This document shows, one piece after another, positions 16,499 through 24,726 of a stretch of 42,920 nt of DNA. The notes beneath the pieces are model-generated. The model searched no databases and was not told the DNA's origin. It was given only the letters and a program-made list of their open reading frames with translations. The position numbers and the translations under genes were made by a program. The stretch's first letter is position 1; each line of letters opens with the position of its first letter. Source of the stretch: a virus; IMG/VR virus record IMGVR_UViG_3300046517_000359, positions 1-42,920 of that record; one strand, 5' to 3'.

Positions 16499-17568
16499 TG
16501 CGGGCCGTAGGCCAGGATGTTAAACGGGCGCCGGGCATTGTGGACCAGCGCCGGATCGAGCGATACATCCATCATCTTGGTGTTCGCAATCTTGATCCAG
16601 CGCAGGGCGTTCAGCGCCAAACTGTTGAGTTCCGGCGTCCACGCCATCCCATACGGCTGTGCCAGTCGTTTGGCGAGGTTGTAGTGCAACGCTTCCCGAT
16701 AGCCCGGCGCTAAGGTGTATTGCATCGTCAGATTGGTGAACCCCGGCACCGAGGCGTAACTGTAGAGCACAATAGGATTCGCGTCGGTCGTCGGCACCGG
16801 ATAGAGGTAAATCGTTGCCAGCGGTTGCGTGCTGTTGAAATAGCACAACTGCGGGTAATTGCTCTGGAACGTCTTCTGATTGATCGACTCGTAGGATTGG
16901 TCCGTAATCAACGCGAGGTCGATTTCAGTCGGAATCGTCGTGGTATTGATCTGCAGACGCGCCCGATTCAGCCACACCGGCCGCACGGTGTCAAAATCGC
17001 CGCCCGGTCCCATCGTGTAGGGATTGGCCGGCGTGCCTTGGCCCGACACGAGGTTGAACACTTCGCGCTGTTCGTTCAGCAGCCAGCCGGGCTGCAGATT
17101 GAACCCGTCACACAGACCGTTGAGGCGCCGCAGCGCGTCTTGCATCTCGGCGGCCGAGCGCGTTTCCCCGACTTGCCCGATCCCGAGGTCATCAAACGCC
17201 TCGAGAATGATGTCTGAGGCACGAATGGTTCCAAATGTCGCCGTCGTCGGCGGCGAACTTGGCAAGACGAGACTCGGGTTGTAGTCAACGACCGAAAACT
17301 CAGAGTCTCGAGGATCGGCACCCGTCGCCGTGGCATGGAGCCACAATTCGCCTAACGTATTCACGTCCAGCACGGAGGGAATCAGGGCATACACACCTGG
17401 ATCGCTCGTTTCGATAATGGTCCCAGTGGGCGCCGCTGGTGATCCGAGATTTTTAGAGATCGTGACGGTCGGGGTCAGTCCCGTGGCACCAGTGATATGG
17501 TCCCCGGACTGTACCAACAAGAACTTGAGCGGGACGCTGGTATTGCCGCGCTGAACTGCAATCCCCAT
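16495..17568 (-). CDS. Head-to-tail adaptor: P22 gp4-like with N-terminal Ig-like extension (357 aa)
   Basis: Residues 115-330 match gp4-type head completion proteins: 'ASDIILEAFDDLGIG', 'MQDALRRLNGLCDGFNLQ', 'LNEQREVFNLVSGQG' and 'YREALHYNLAKRLAQPYG'. Residues 1-95 are a separate beta domain ('VPLKFLLVQSGDHITGATGL', 'LGELWLHATATGADP') of the kind seen as surface Ig-like domains of phage proteins. P22 gp4 is about 166 aa and has no such extension. It should sit on the portal; the extension may stick out of the neck. Confidence 0.8.
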   Translation of the reverse strand: MGIAVQRGNTSVPLKFLLVQSGDHITGATGLTPTVTISKNLGSPAAPTGTIIETSDPGVYALIPSVLDVNTLGELWLHATATGADPRDSEFSVVDYNPSLVLPSSPPTTATFGTIRASDIILEAFDDLGIGQVGETRSAAEMQDALRRLNGLCDGFNLQPGWLLNEQREVFNLVSGQGTPANPYTMGPGGDFDTVRPVWLNRARLQINTTTIPTEIDLALITDQSYESINQKTFQSNYPQLCYFNSTQPLATIYLYPVPTTDANPIVLYSYASVPGFTNLTMQYTLAPGYREALHYNLAKRLAQPYGMAWTPELNSLALNALRWIKIANTKMMDVSLDPALVHNARRPFNILAYGPQ

Positions 17569-17570
17569 CG

Positions 17571-17942
17571 TTAGCCCCCAACCATCGTGCCCTTACGCGG
17601 GCGACCGCGCTTCTTCGGACCTTCAGGAATCTCCGGCAGATGTCGAATCGTGGTCGATTCGATGGCTTGCACTTCCGCCTGCGCCGCCTCGCTCAGGTGG
17701 CGGTCCTCATAGGCCCGCTCAAGTGAAGCATCGCCCAAGGCGATCTGTTCCTGCTCAAACTGCGCCATCGCCTCTTGCGGACTGTCGCACCAGCCGAGTG
17801 ACTTAGCGAGGTCGTAATCGGCTTCGGTGACGACTTTGCTCGTCTCTGGCAGCCAGTCCGCATCCACGCACACGACTTTGCCGTTGTCAAGCCGTTTGGC
17901 CCGATAGACCGTCGTGCGGCCCGGAATAGGGCGCGTGATCAT
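17571..17942 (-). CDS. Small protein with AT-hook-like tail (123 aa)
   Basis: ATGA overlap with the 95-aa gene. Acidic helical centre (DYDLAKSLGWCDSPQEAMAQ, EQEQIALGDASLERAYED) and a basic tail 'KKRGRPRKG' near residues 110-118, an AT-hook-like G-R-P motif. Unknown; a head-associated protein that touches DNA is possible. Confidence 0.6.
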   Translation of the reverse strand: MITRPIPGRTTVYRAKRLDNGKVVCVDADWLPETSKVVTEADYDLAKSLGWCDSPQEAMAQFEQEQIALGDASLERAYEDRHLSEAAQAEVQAIESTTIRHLPEIPEGPKKRGRPRKGTMVGG

Positions 17943-18226
17943 ATCTGCCAGAGGCCGATAAACAGGCTGCCCGTGGAGGAGTTTCCAATGCGCTTGCAGC
18001 GCACCGGCAACAGCGTGCCGGCAAGCACCGTAAACGTCACAGTCGATTCGTCCTCAAATACGCAAATCACCGTCCCGGCGCCGCCAATGTGGAGCGCATC
18101 GGGATAGCGCCCGCCCGAGGCAATCCCGCCTGGCGGAAACGTGGGATTGTTCGCCGCGGTCGTGTTCGTGTCGCTCTTGGTAAGCCCTTGTGCGTAGTTA
18201 TAACTGGTATAGACCTGTTGCGCCAT
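17939..18226 (-). CDS. Small beta-rich virion protein (95 aa)
   Basis: Thr/Gly/Asn-rich sequence with a 'GAGTVICVFEDESTVTFTVLAG' strand run and ending in 'SLFIGLWQI'. Size and composition resemble head-decoration proteins of podoviruses. It is placed between the glycosyltransferase and gp4-like genes. A small overlapping ORF (18198-18296) shares its start region. Confidence 0.6.
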   Translation of the reverse strand: MAQQVYTSYNYAQGLTKSDTNTTAANNPTFPPGGIASGGRYPDALHIGGAGTVICVFEDESTVTFTVLAGTLLPVRCKRIGNSSTGSLFIGLWQI

Positions 18227-18296
18227 GCGTGCTCACCTCTACACGAAAGACATACGGGGCCGTCGTCGTCGGCGCGAGTGACCAGGACCAGATCAT
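18198..18296 (-). CDS. Possible 32-aa overlapping ORF
   Basis: From the ATG that overlaps the glycosyltransferase stop (ATGA, 18296), a 32-aa frame runs through the 66-bp gap and 29 nt into the next gene. It contains aromatic 'MIWSWSLAP' and 'YVFRVEVSTHG'. The overlap architecture matches the rest of the operon, but the product is short. Could be real or chance. Confidence 0.35.
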   Translation of the reverse strand: MIWSWSLAPTTTAPYVFRVEVSTHGATGLYQL

Positions 18297-19003
18297 CGGC
18301 TCATCACCAATTCTCGCATCGGCCAGGGTTGCTCGAGGAACCCCTCAAACCCATGCGCGACCACCGTGCTCCACGTCCCATCGGCGCGTTGATTCGGCCA
18401 GAGCACCGTGGGCGAGTAATGCCCAAAGCGCACGCTCGGATCGCCCCAGACCGGCACGCCGGCCGCCGTTGCCTGCTCGTAGAAAAAAATATCTTCCCAG
18501 AACATCTCGGGATCGTGCTGGCCCATTTGCCACCACGGTGCCGGCACTTTCTCAAAGACCTCGCGCCGCGTCAGCACGCCGCCGCCCGTGCCACTCTGCA
18601 GCGCCATGAGCCCGTTCGGCCCCGTCTCAATCCCGTTCACCGCTTCCCAGAGCACTTTGCGCCCCGGCACGCGCTCGACCTTGGTATTCGACCAAATCGG
18701 ACGAAACGTGCCGTCTCGCGTGCAGCGCATCAGCGTCATGCCGATGACAATCGCCTCGGGCCGTCTGAGCAATTTCGTCAGCACGTCCTTGGCAAACAGC
18801 AGATCGTCGTCGAGCCAGAAGATCCACTCACAGCCCGCGTGCAGAGCTTCTTCGGCAATCTGATTACGGGCCTGCGCGACCGAATTGTTGTAGCGCACAA
18901 TCTGGATCGTGTCGGCCGGCCGTTCGAGCCGACCGACACAATCCCAGAACGTAGACCACCGCCCCTGTTCGCGGCAGGGAATCCCAATGGCACCCTTAGG
19001 CAA
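18293..19003 (-). CDS. GT-A glycosyltransferase (GT2-like), 236 aa
   Basis: Probable TTG start at 19003, overlapping the decoration-gene stop. Contains 'RYNNSVAQARNQIAEEALHA', then 'WIFWLDDDLLFAKDV' (DDD near residue 66), 'GGVLTRREVFEKVP', 'WEDIFFYEQATAAGVPVWGD' and 'GHYSPTVLWP'. Related to the gene at 14448. Cytosolic transferase. Its place between two capsid-region genes is unusual and hints at virion glycosylation. Acceptor unknown. Confidence 0.85.
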   Translation of the reverse strand: MPKGAIGIPCREQGRWSTFWDCVGRLERPADTIQIVRYNNSVAQARNQIAEEALHAGCEWIFWLDDDLLFAKDVLTKLLRRPEAIVIGMTLMRCTRDGTFRPIWSNTKVERVPGRKVLWEAVNGIETGPNGLMALQSGTGGGVLTRREVFEKVPAPWWQMGQHDPEMFWEDIFFYEQATAAGVPVWGDPSVRFGHYSPTVLWPNQRADGTWSTVVAHGFEGFLEQPWPMRELVMSR

Positions 19004-19610
19004 AGGTCACGTTAATCGTCGAAACCGGGTCCCACTGGCCCTTGCAGGCCATGATCACCATGTTGTCGCCAATGGCGCCGCCAAACGTCGCGGTGCCGGC
19101 CGTGTTCTTGTAGCCGGTCGCCGTGACCGCCCCTGACACGCCCACACTGACCGTATAGGCGTGCGCGGCCGACGCCATGATCGTCAACGTGCGCCCGTCG
19201 ATGTCCGTGCCTGGAGCGACCAGGAACATCGCATCGGCGCCCGTGCCGTTCAGGAAGATATTGCCATCCCGATCCGGAATCGCAATCTGCGCCGGGCCGC
19301 CATAGTAGGTCACGGCCGGCGTGGTCAGCGGAATCGTCACGCCACTGCCTTGCGGCGAGCCCGCAAAGTCGATCCCGGCGCTGACTTCGACCGCCGAGAG
19401 TGCCTTGTGCGCCACGACCGCCGATCCGTTGGCGCCGCGCAGGCCCAACGTGATCGTCACGCCATCGGACGCGATAGCCGCGATAGAGCTCCACTCCTGC
19501 TCCATCTTGACCAGCATGCCCACCGCGGCACTCGTGCCGCTCGTGAGTTTGATCGTCCGGTCGGCCGCCGTGCAGGCGTTCGCCAGAGTTGTCGAGAGTG
19601 TGATCGCCAT
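18996..19610 (-). CDS. Putative head decoration or accessory protein (204 aa)
   Basis: TAATG overlap with the coat gene. Start chosen at 'MAITLSTTLANA'. Repeated beta strands rich in A, G, T and V (for example 'GVTITLGLRGANGSAVV' and 'FLVAPGTDIDGRTLTIMA') match jelly-roll type decoration proteins. It is directly downstream of coat, the usual place for decoration proteins. Confidence 0.65.
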   Translation of the reverse strand: MAITLSTTLANACTAADRTIKLTSGTSAAVGMLVKMEQEWSSIAAIASDGVTITLGLRGANGSAVVAHKALSAVEVSAGIDFAGSPQGSGVTIPLTTPAVTYYGGPAQIAIPDRDGNIFLNGTGADAMFLVAPGTDIDGRTLTIMASAAHAYTVSVGVSGAVTATGYKNTAGTATFGGAIGDNMVIMACKGQWDPVSTINVTFA

Positions 19611-20896
19611 TAGCTCGCCCCTCCCTGCACACGGCAGGCCCAATCCGGCCGATACGCCAACCAGCCGTAGAACACGTCCAACCGGCTGATACCGACATAC
19701 GTCTGTGCGTTGAACTGCCGCACGTAGGTCGCCGCCCAGCCCGTCTCCGGGTCACTCACCGGGGACGCTTCGGCCCCAGGGAACATATCCGGGCCGCCCG
19801 GATCGACCATGCCCATGACGAAGGCGTCCTTGTTGTAGACGAGCGCCTGACGGGTCGCGGTCGCTGTCCAGGTGCCCGATCCGGTGCTGATCGTCGAGCC
19901 CAGCGGAATGATCGCCGCGTTGTCGGCCGGCAGAAAGTCCACATTCGCCAAGGCGTTCGGAATCGGCCCGGTGCCGACTTCGATAATCGGCGGCGAGAAG
20001 GTCAACGTCGCATTGACGCCGCTCGAGGTCGTCGCCTGGGTGATCGTGAACTGCATCAACTGCCCCGTCGAGGTGTAGTTCTGGGGGTTGATCTCGTAGA
20101 CGTTGGCAATCGTGAAGATGTCGCCAATCTGATACGTCGTCGCGCTTGACGCTTCGCCGTCGGTCACGATCGTGGTCATGCCGTTGAGAAACGTCTGCTG
20201 GTTTACGATGGGCGTGAACGTCGTGGACGATCCCGTGGTCCGCTGCCAGGTGTTCTGGTCCATATACCACGAGTCGATGCCCAAGCCATTTTCTCCGCTC
20301 GAGAACTGCCCTTTACGGTAGTTCTTCGAGATGGACGCCTGCGGATTGAACACGGTCGTGTTCGACCCGACGAGCGTGGCGCTCATGTTCGGGCTCAGGA
20401 TGGCGATCAAGTCGTCATCGGGGACGCCGATGTTGCGCAGCTTCGTCACTGCGTCCAGATACGTCTGGAAGCTCGTCGGCGTCGATCCCGGCGTGCCGAC
20501 CGAATGCGCCACGAGCGGCGTCACGCGGGTCAGTCCGTCGAAGTCAATCGTGTTGGCGAGTTGAATCGCGGCCGGTCGAATGTAGCGGTCGCGCTTTTCT
20601 TCGACCGAGAACTGCTCATCAAACACCGAGATGGCGATTCCGATGTTCGCCTGGTCGGTGATGTTGAACCGCACCGTGATGTCCTGAATCCCCTGCTGTT
20701 GGAACGCGGCGCCTTTGGTCGTGGCATACCGCTGCGGGAGACGCAGGGAGAACCCGGAGCCGACTTTCGCGCCCCCGGCCTTGAAATCCGCCGAATACTT
20801 GCGGGTGACATTCGCCCCAAAGCGCAGCGAGTTCTGCGCAATGCGACTCGTTTCCTTCACGACCCAGGTGGGCGTGACAAAATTATTGGTTGCCAT
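19610..20896 (-). CDS. Major capsid (coat) protein, P22 gp5-like (428 aa)
   Basis: N-terminal arm 'NFVTPTWVVKETSRIAQNSL' is typical of this coat family, followed by 'GFSLRLPQRY' and 'QDITVRFN'. About 430 aa is the usual size (P22 gp5 is 430). Follows scaffold and portal in the same order as P22. It would build the icosahedral head. Confidence 0.9.
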   Translation of the reverse strand: MATNNFVTPTWVVKETSRIAQNSLRFGANVTRKYSADFKAGGAKVGSGFSLRLPQRYATTKGAAFQQQGIQDITVRFNITDQANIGIAISVFDEQFSVEEKRDRYIRPAAIQLANTIDFDGLTRVTPLVAHSVGTPGSTPTSFQTYLDAVTKLRNIGVPDDDLIAILSPNMSATLVGSNTTVFNPQASISKNYRKGQFSSGENGLGIDSWYMDQNTWQRTTGSSTTFTPIVNQQTFLNGMTTIVTDGEASSATTYQIGDIFTIANVYEINPQNYTSTGQLMQFTITQATTSSGVNATLTFSPPIIEVGTGPIPNALANVDFLPADNAAIIPLGSTISTGSGTWTATATRQALVYNKDAFVMGMVDPGGPDMFPGAEASPVSDPETGWAATYVRQFNAQTYVGISRLDVFYGWLAYRPDWACRVQGGAS

Positions 20897-20906
20897 GCGG
20901 GCCTAC

Positions 20907-21920
20907 TCAGGCCCCGCGCATCGCCTCCCGCGCTTTTCGTTCTTGCGCGTTCATCTCACGGATATACCGGGAGCCGAACGGCAACTCGTCAGGCGGGCGG
21001 GACTCGGGGGCCACAGGCGAACCACTGACCGGCTTAATCAGGGGTTTCGCACGACTGGTGGACACCGCACGAGCCTCTGAGCCGGACGGGGCAGAGGTCA
21101 TACGACTTAAGAGTTTGCCGATTTCTTTCACCTGCGCGACGGGCGTCTCCAGCGCAATGCGCTGCGCCTCGTCGGGATGCTGGGCTAAGAAGTAGGCCAC
21201 GGCAGGGCCTTGCTCGTCTTCCGCAAGCGCTTGACCGACGAGCCGGTCAAACTTGATATGCTCAATCGCCGCGAGCTTCTCTTGATAGTCCGGATGCTCG
21301 GCGGTAAAAGACTGCACCCGTGCAGTCACTTCGGTTTGCGCCTCGTGTCGAGCCGCTTCTTGTTCAAGATACTGCGCTCGTCGTTCCCGGTTGCGCTCTG
21401 ACCAGTCCACAAGGGCATCGGCCTTCGCGTCATAGGGATCTGGCACGCCCGCGTTAATCATCATCTCCAACGTCGGACGGGGATCGCGGGGATCATCCCA
21501 CGGCTGGCCCTGCGGAGATGACGCAGGCTCAGACGCCGGCTGGACAGCGGCGGCCGGCGTGCGCAACCGCTGCAGTTCCTCTTGCGCGGCGGCACGGGCG
21601 GCGCGTTCTTGCGCGAGTTCGGCCGTCAGCCGGGCATTTCGTGCCCATTCGCCAGTATTACTGACTTTCTTGTTTTTCGGCTTGAACGTGCCGTCCGGGT
21701 TGCGGTTGGCCTCCGCTTCCGTCTTGTAGTCCGGTTCCGGTGGTGGAGTCGATGCCTGTTCGTTCTCGGACGCCGATACCGGCGTCGTTGACGGCTCCCC
21801 AGCCACAGGCACCGACTCCGCGACCGGACTCGGCGAGTCCCCGGCCTGTTCGCGGGCATTCTCCGTGCGCACGTAGTCCGCGAAACTCGGTTCAGGCGGG
21901 GCGATAACGACGTCACTCAT
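20907..21920 (-). CDS. Scaffolding protein (337 aa)
   Basis: Acidic, Pro/Ser-rich N-terminus, a long charged central helix (LTAELAQERAARAAAQEELQ) and a basic C-terminus (YIREMNAQERKAREAMRG). This composition and the position between portal and coat are typical of P22-type scaffolding proteins, whose basic C-terminus binds coat and which leave the head before DNA packaging. Confidence 0.75.
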   Translation of the reverse strand: MSDVVIAPPEPSFADYVRTENAREQAGDSPSPVAESVPVAGEPSTTPVSASENEQASTPPPEPDYKTEAEANRNPDGTFKPKNKKVSNTGEWARNARLTAELAQERAARAAAQEELQRLRTPAAAVQPASEPASSPQGQPWDDPRDPRPTLEMMINAGVPDPYDAKADALVDWSERNRERRAQYLEQEAARHEAQTEVTARVQSFTAEHPDYQEKLAAIEHIKFDRLVGQALAEDEQGPAVAYFLAQHPDEAQRIALETPVAQVKEIGKLLSRMTSAPSGSEARAVSTSRAKPLIKPVSGSPVAPESRPPDELPFGSRYIREMNAQERKAREAMRGA

Positions 21921-21963
21921 GAACGGCCTGTATTTTGCGCCACTAATTCACCGGATGCAAGTC

Positions 21964-24231
21964 TTAGGCGCCAGCCGCCGCGGGTTCGGGTTGCGCCGCC
22001 TGCTGTTCCAACGCTTGCTGATGTCCTTGATCGGCCGCTTCCAACCCCTGTTGATGCGCCTGCGCCGCCTGCTCCAGCGCATGGGCATGCTCCTGTGCCG
22101 TCAACCCGGCTTCGTGCGCCTGCGTATGCGCCTGCAACGAGTGCTCATGCACATGCGCCTGGGCCTGGAGGCGCTGTTCCTTTTCCACGCCAATCATCGT
22201 TTCGAGAATCGCAATCCGTTGCGCGAGTTCGGTGCTCTGGGCCTTCACTTCCGCCACGACCAGTTGGGTCTGCGCCCCAATCTGCGCCACTTGCACTCGC
22301 GCCTGATTGTCCATCTGCGCCTTCTCCAGCGTGGCCTGCGTTTCCAACTGCTTGGTCGCGACCATCATCTTGAGTTGCTGATTCTCCTGCTGCATCTGCT
22401 GCATCGCGGCTTGGACTTGCGGGGGCAGGCCGCCATCGTCCACGCCGGGCGGCTTCACACGAGCGGCAATCTCCTCTGACTCTGGAAAGTCCATCGCTTC
22501 GACCCACTTGTCCGCATACCGTGGGACAAGTTCTGGCGCCGCTTGCGCGAGATTTGACATGCCTTCGAGGCCAGCCTGCTTGCGCGTAGCAAACGACTTG
22601 CCAATCTCCACGACGACGGCATATTGAGCGCCGTTGGTGAGATCAATATGTTCCACTGGGGCCGGCATCGCCTGACCATTTGGTCCGGGCACCATTGGCG
22701 GCTGTTGGCCTGGCGCCATCGGCTGTAACTGGTTCTGGACCCGCGCAAATGGCTGATTGAGCATCACACTCGACCGCGCATCTTTATCGCCTTCGAGAAT
22801 CTGCACGACCCGCCCCGGCCGGTCATAGACATGCGGGATCAAGTCCAGAATTACCAGGTCGCCGTGTTGAATCGCCCGTTGCAGATGGTCCGGGAAGTTG
22901 CTGGTGCCCTGCTCAGACGCCTGTTGCAGCGCCGCAATGGCCTTCCCGCTCTTGTCGTTCGCGTTCACATGCCCGAGCGCCGCATCCGGCACGCCCGTCG
23001 TCGAGCGCACGAAATTTGTGTAGAGGCTGATCTGCTCCGTGCTCACCGGATACGTCGGGACTTGTCGCTGTGGCGGCGGCAGATGGTCAGCCCCGGTCGC
23101 GTCCGTGACGGCGTTGTATTCGAGGAACGGCTGCAGCCGGGTGTTGTTCGCCTTCCACTGCGCTTCAAACCCCTCGAACTGTCCGGCCGCCCCAATCCAC
23201 GGTGCTCGCTGCACCGTGCCCATGCTCTCCGCATCAAACGACGCCGTGTAATTGATCATCCGGCACGGATCGAGATTCGGCCGCACCACGCCTTCCCACA
23301 GCCGCTTGCCGGCCACGTTCTTCTCGACGCCCACCACTGGGATAATCGGAATGTATTTGCCGTCCCACTCCTGCGGGGCATCCAGCCACTCGACCCCGTT
23401 CATCTTCGCCCACTTGACGGTCCGCTTCGTGACCTCACGGGTCTGTGCGGGGTCTTTGGGGTTTTTCTCCGTCTTTGTGTCGTAGACCGTGAACCAATAC
23501 TCGGCAATCCGATAACACCGGGCGCCGTTGTCGCCCGTCATCACCCACTGGTCTTGGTAGTCCCCGAGGCCCTGCAGATCCGTCTCGCTGTAGCCGGCGA
23601 GCGCTGAGTCTTTGTATTCCCGCTTATACCGCTCCTCGGGAATGTCCTCGGTAATCAGACACCACTCCGCTGCCTTCGGATCGTTCACGGCCTGCGCCCA
23701 TGGGTCCATATAGACCGAGAACCCGTTCAGGATCATCTCAATCCGAATGTCCTGGTCCCACGCCGCGGGGTCGTTGCTCAGATCGTTCGGATCGTCGTGC
23801 GTCCACACCTTGTTGATGCGGTAATACCCACGGCCGCAAATGACCGCCTGCTGAAACGCCCAGATATACGCCGTCTGCGCGTGCGACTCATACTCAATCG
23901 CTCGCATCAACCCCTGAATAACATCGGCCGTCTCTTGCTTGGCGTCGGCCTTGGGCGCAATCTTGGCCGCAAACCGCGCATTCCGCGCCTGGTTCACAAT
24001 CTGGGCGATGGGTTGGTCTAAGGTGCGAATCGTGAGAATCGGCCGTGGGGGCAGGTAATCGACGCTATTGACATCCCCACGCCCCTTGCGCATGGCCGCG
24101 ATGTCCTCCGGCCACTGGTCGCCGGCATCGAAGCGTAAATCCTCGATTTCCCGCGCTCGCTGCGGACGATACGTCTCAGACGCGAGCTTGAACTGCTCCA
24201 GGGCCCGCTGGTGGTCGGTGAGGTCAGGCAC
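21964..24231 (-). CDS. Portal protein, P22 gp1-like (755 aa)
   Basis: GTG start. N-terminal 'RFDAGDQWPEDIAAMRKG', 'ADVIQGLMRAIEYESHAQTA' and 'EMILNGFSVYMDPWA' are typical of the P22 portal core. The C-terminal 150 residues form a long helical barrel with Gln/His/Ala repeats (AHTQAHEAGLTAQEHAHALE), like the P22 portal barrel. 755 aa is slightly longer than P22 gp1 (725). Confidence 0.9.
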   Translation of the reverse strand: MPDLTDHQRALEQFKLASETYRPQRAREIEDLRFDAGDQWPEDIAAMRKGRGDVNSVDYLPPRPILTIRTLDQPIAQIVNQARNARFAAKIAPKADAKQETADVIQGLMRAIEYESHAQTAYIWAFQQAVICGRGYYRINKVWTHDDPNDLSNDPAAWDQDIRIEMILNGFSVYMDPWAQAVNDPKAAEWCLITEDIPEERYKREYKDSALAGYSETDLQGLGDYQDQWVMTGDNGARCYRIAEYWFTVYDTKTEKNPKDPAQTREVTKRTVKWAKMNGVEWLDAPQEWDGKYIPIIPVVGVEKNVAGKRLWEGVVRPNLDPCRMINYTASFDAESMGTVQRAPWIGAAGQFEGFEAQWKANNTRLQPFLEYNAVTDATGADHLPPPQRQVPTYPVSTEQISLYTNFVRSTTGVPDAALGHVNANDKSGKAIAALQQASEQGTSNFPDHLQRAIQHGDLVILDLIPHVYDRPGRVVQILEGDKDARSSVMLNQPFARVQNQLQPMAPGQQPPMVPGPNGQAMPAPVEHIDLTNGAQYAVVVEIGKSFATRKQAGLEGMSNLAQAAPELVPRYADKWVEAMDFPESEEIAARVKPPGVDDGGLPPQVQAAMQQMQQENQQLKMMVATKQLETQATLEKAQMDNQARVQVAQIGAQTQLVVAEVKAQSTELAQRIAILETMIGVEKEQRLQAQAHVHEHSLQAHTQAHEAGLTAQEHAHALEQAAQAHQQGLEAADQGHQQALEQQAAQPEPAAAGA

Positions 24232-24234
24232 GCG

Positions 24235-24402
24235 CTATTTGGTCCGCTTGACGTGCTTGGGCAATTTCTTGGTCGGCGTGACCGCAAACTCGTGCATCTG
24301 GCTGAGGCTCATCGTCTGGCGGAGCTTCTGCGCCATCGGGAATGTCGCCCCGTGCTCGGCCGCCCGCATCAGATGCACTTGCGCCTTACTGGTGCCGGGC
24401 AT
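24235..24402 (-). CDS. Small basic protein (55 aa)
   Basis: Start at 24402 in the 17-nt overlap with the alpha-CTD-like gene. Contains 'HLMRAAEHGATFPMAQKLRQ', 'LSQMHEFAVTPTKKLPKHVK'. Small proteins with 'MHEFA.T..KGLP' occur near terminase or portal in several phages; function unknown. Confidence 0.6.
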   Translation of the reverse strand: MPGTSKAQVHLMRAAEHGATFPMAQKLRQTMSLSQMHEFAVTPTKKLPKHVKRTK

Positions 24403-24700
24403 CGGCGTCTCGATACTGGCGGCGTTCCTGCTCACGATATGGGATAATCTTGCGCACCTCTGCGAGCGTGCGCGGTCCCAGATTCTTCACCTTCCGAAGC
24501 AGTTCATGGTCCGGACAACAGGCAACATCGCCTACCGTGCGCAAGCCTTCCCATTGAAAGGCCGTTTCCGCACGCTTCGGCAAACCAACATCAAAGAGTG
24601 AGGCATCGAGATTCGTTGCCGCGTTAATTTGCTGGTCGCGGGCTAACTGCGGCAATGCGGCCTGATACAGCGACTCGTGTAACGCATCCATTGGGGTCAT
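24386..24700 (-). CDS. RNA polymerase alpha C-terminal-domain-like protein (104 aa)
   Basis: Residues 30-90 align with bacterial alpha CTD: 'LFDVGLPKRAETAF' to the R265 region, 'LRTVGDVACCPDHELLRKVK' to the 'IGDLV...E.ELL' helix, and 'NLGPRTLAEVRKII' to 'NLGKKSLTEIKDVL'. The Arg equivalent to R265 is present; N268, K297 and S299 equivalents are T, P and T. RBS AGGAAAGG precedes it. This could contact the host polymerase or UP-element DNA, or be a helix-hairpin-helix DNA binder. Sits between terminase and portal. Confidence 0.75.
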   Translation of the reverse strand: MTPMDALHESLYQAALPQLARDQQINAATNLDASLFDVGLPKRAETAFQWEGLRTVGDVACCPDHELLRKVKNLGPRTLAEVRKIIPYREQERRQYRDADARHQ

Positions 24701-24726
24701 AATCTACGCCCTTTCCTGTTGAAACG

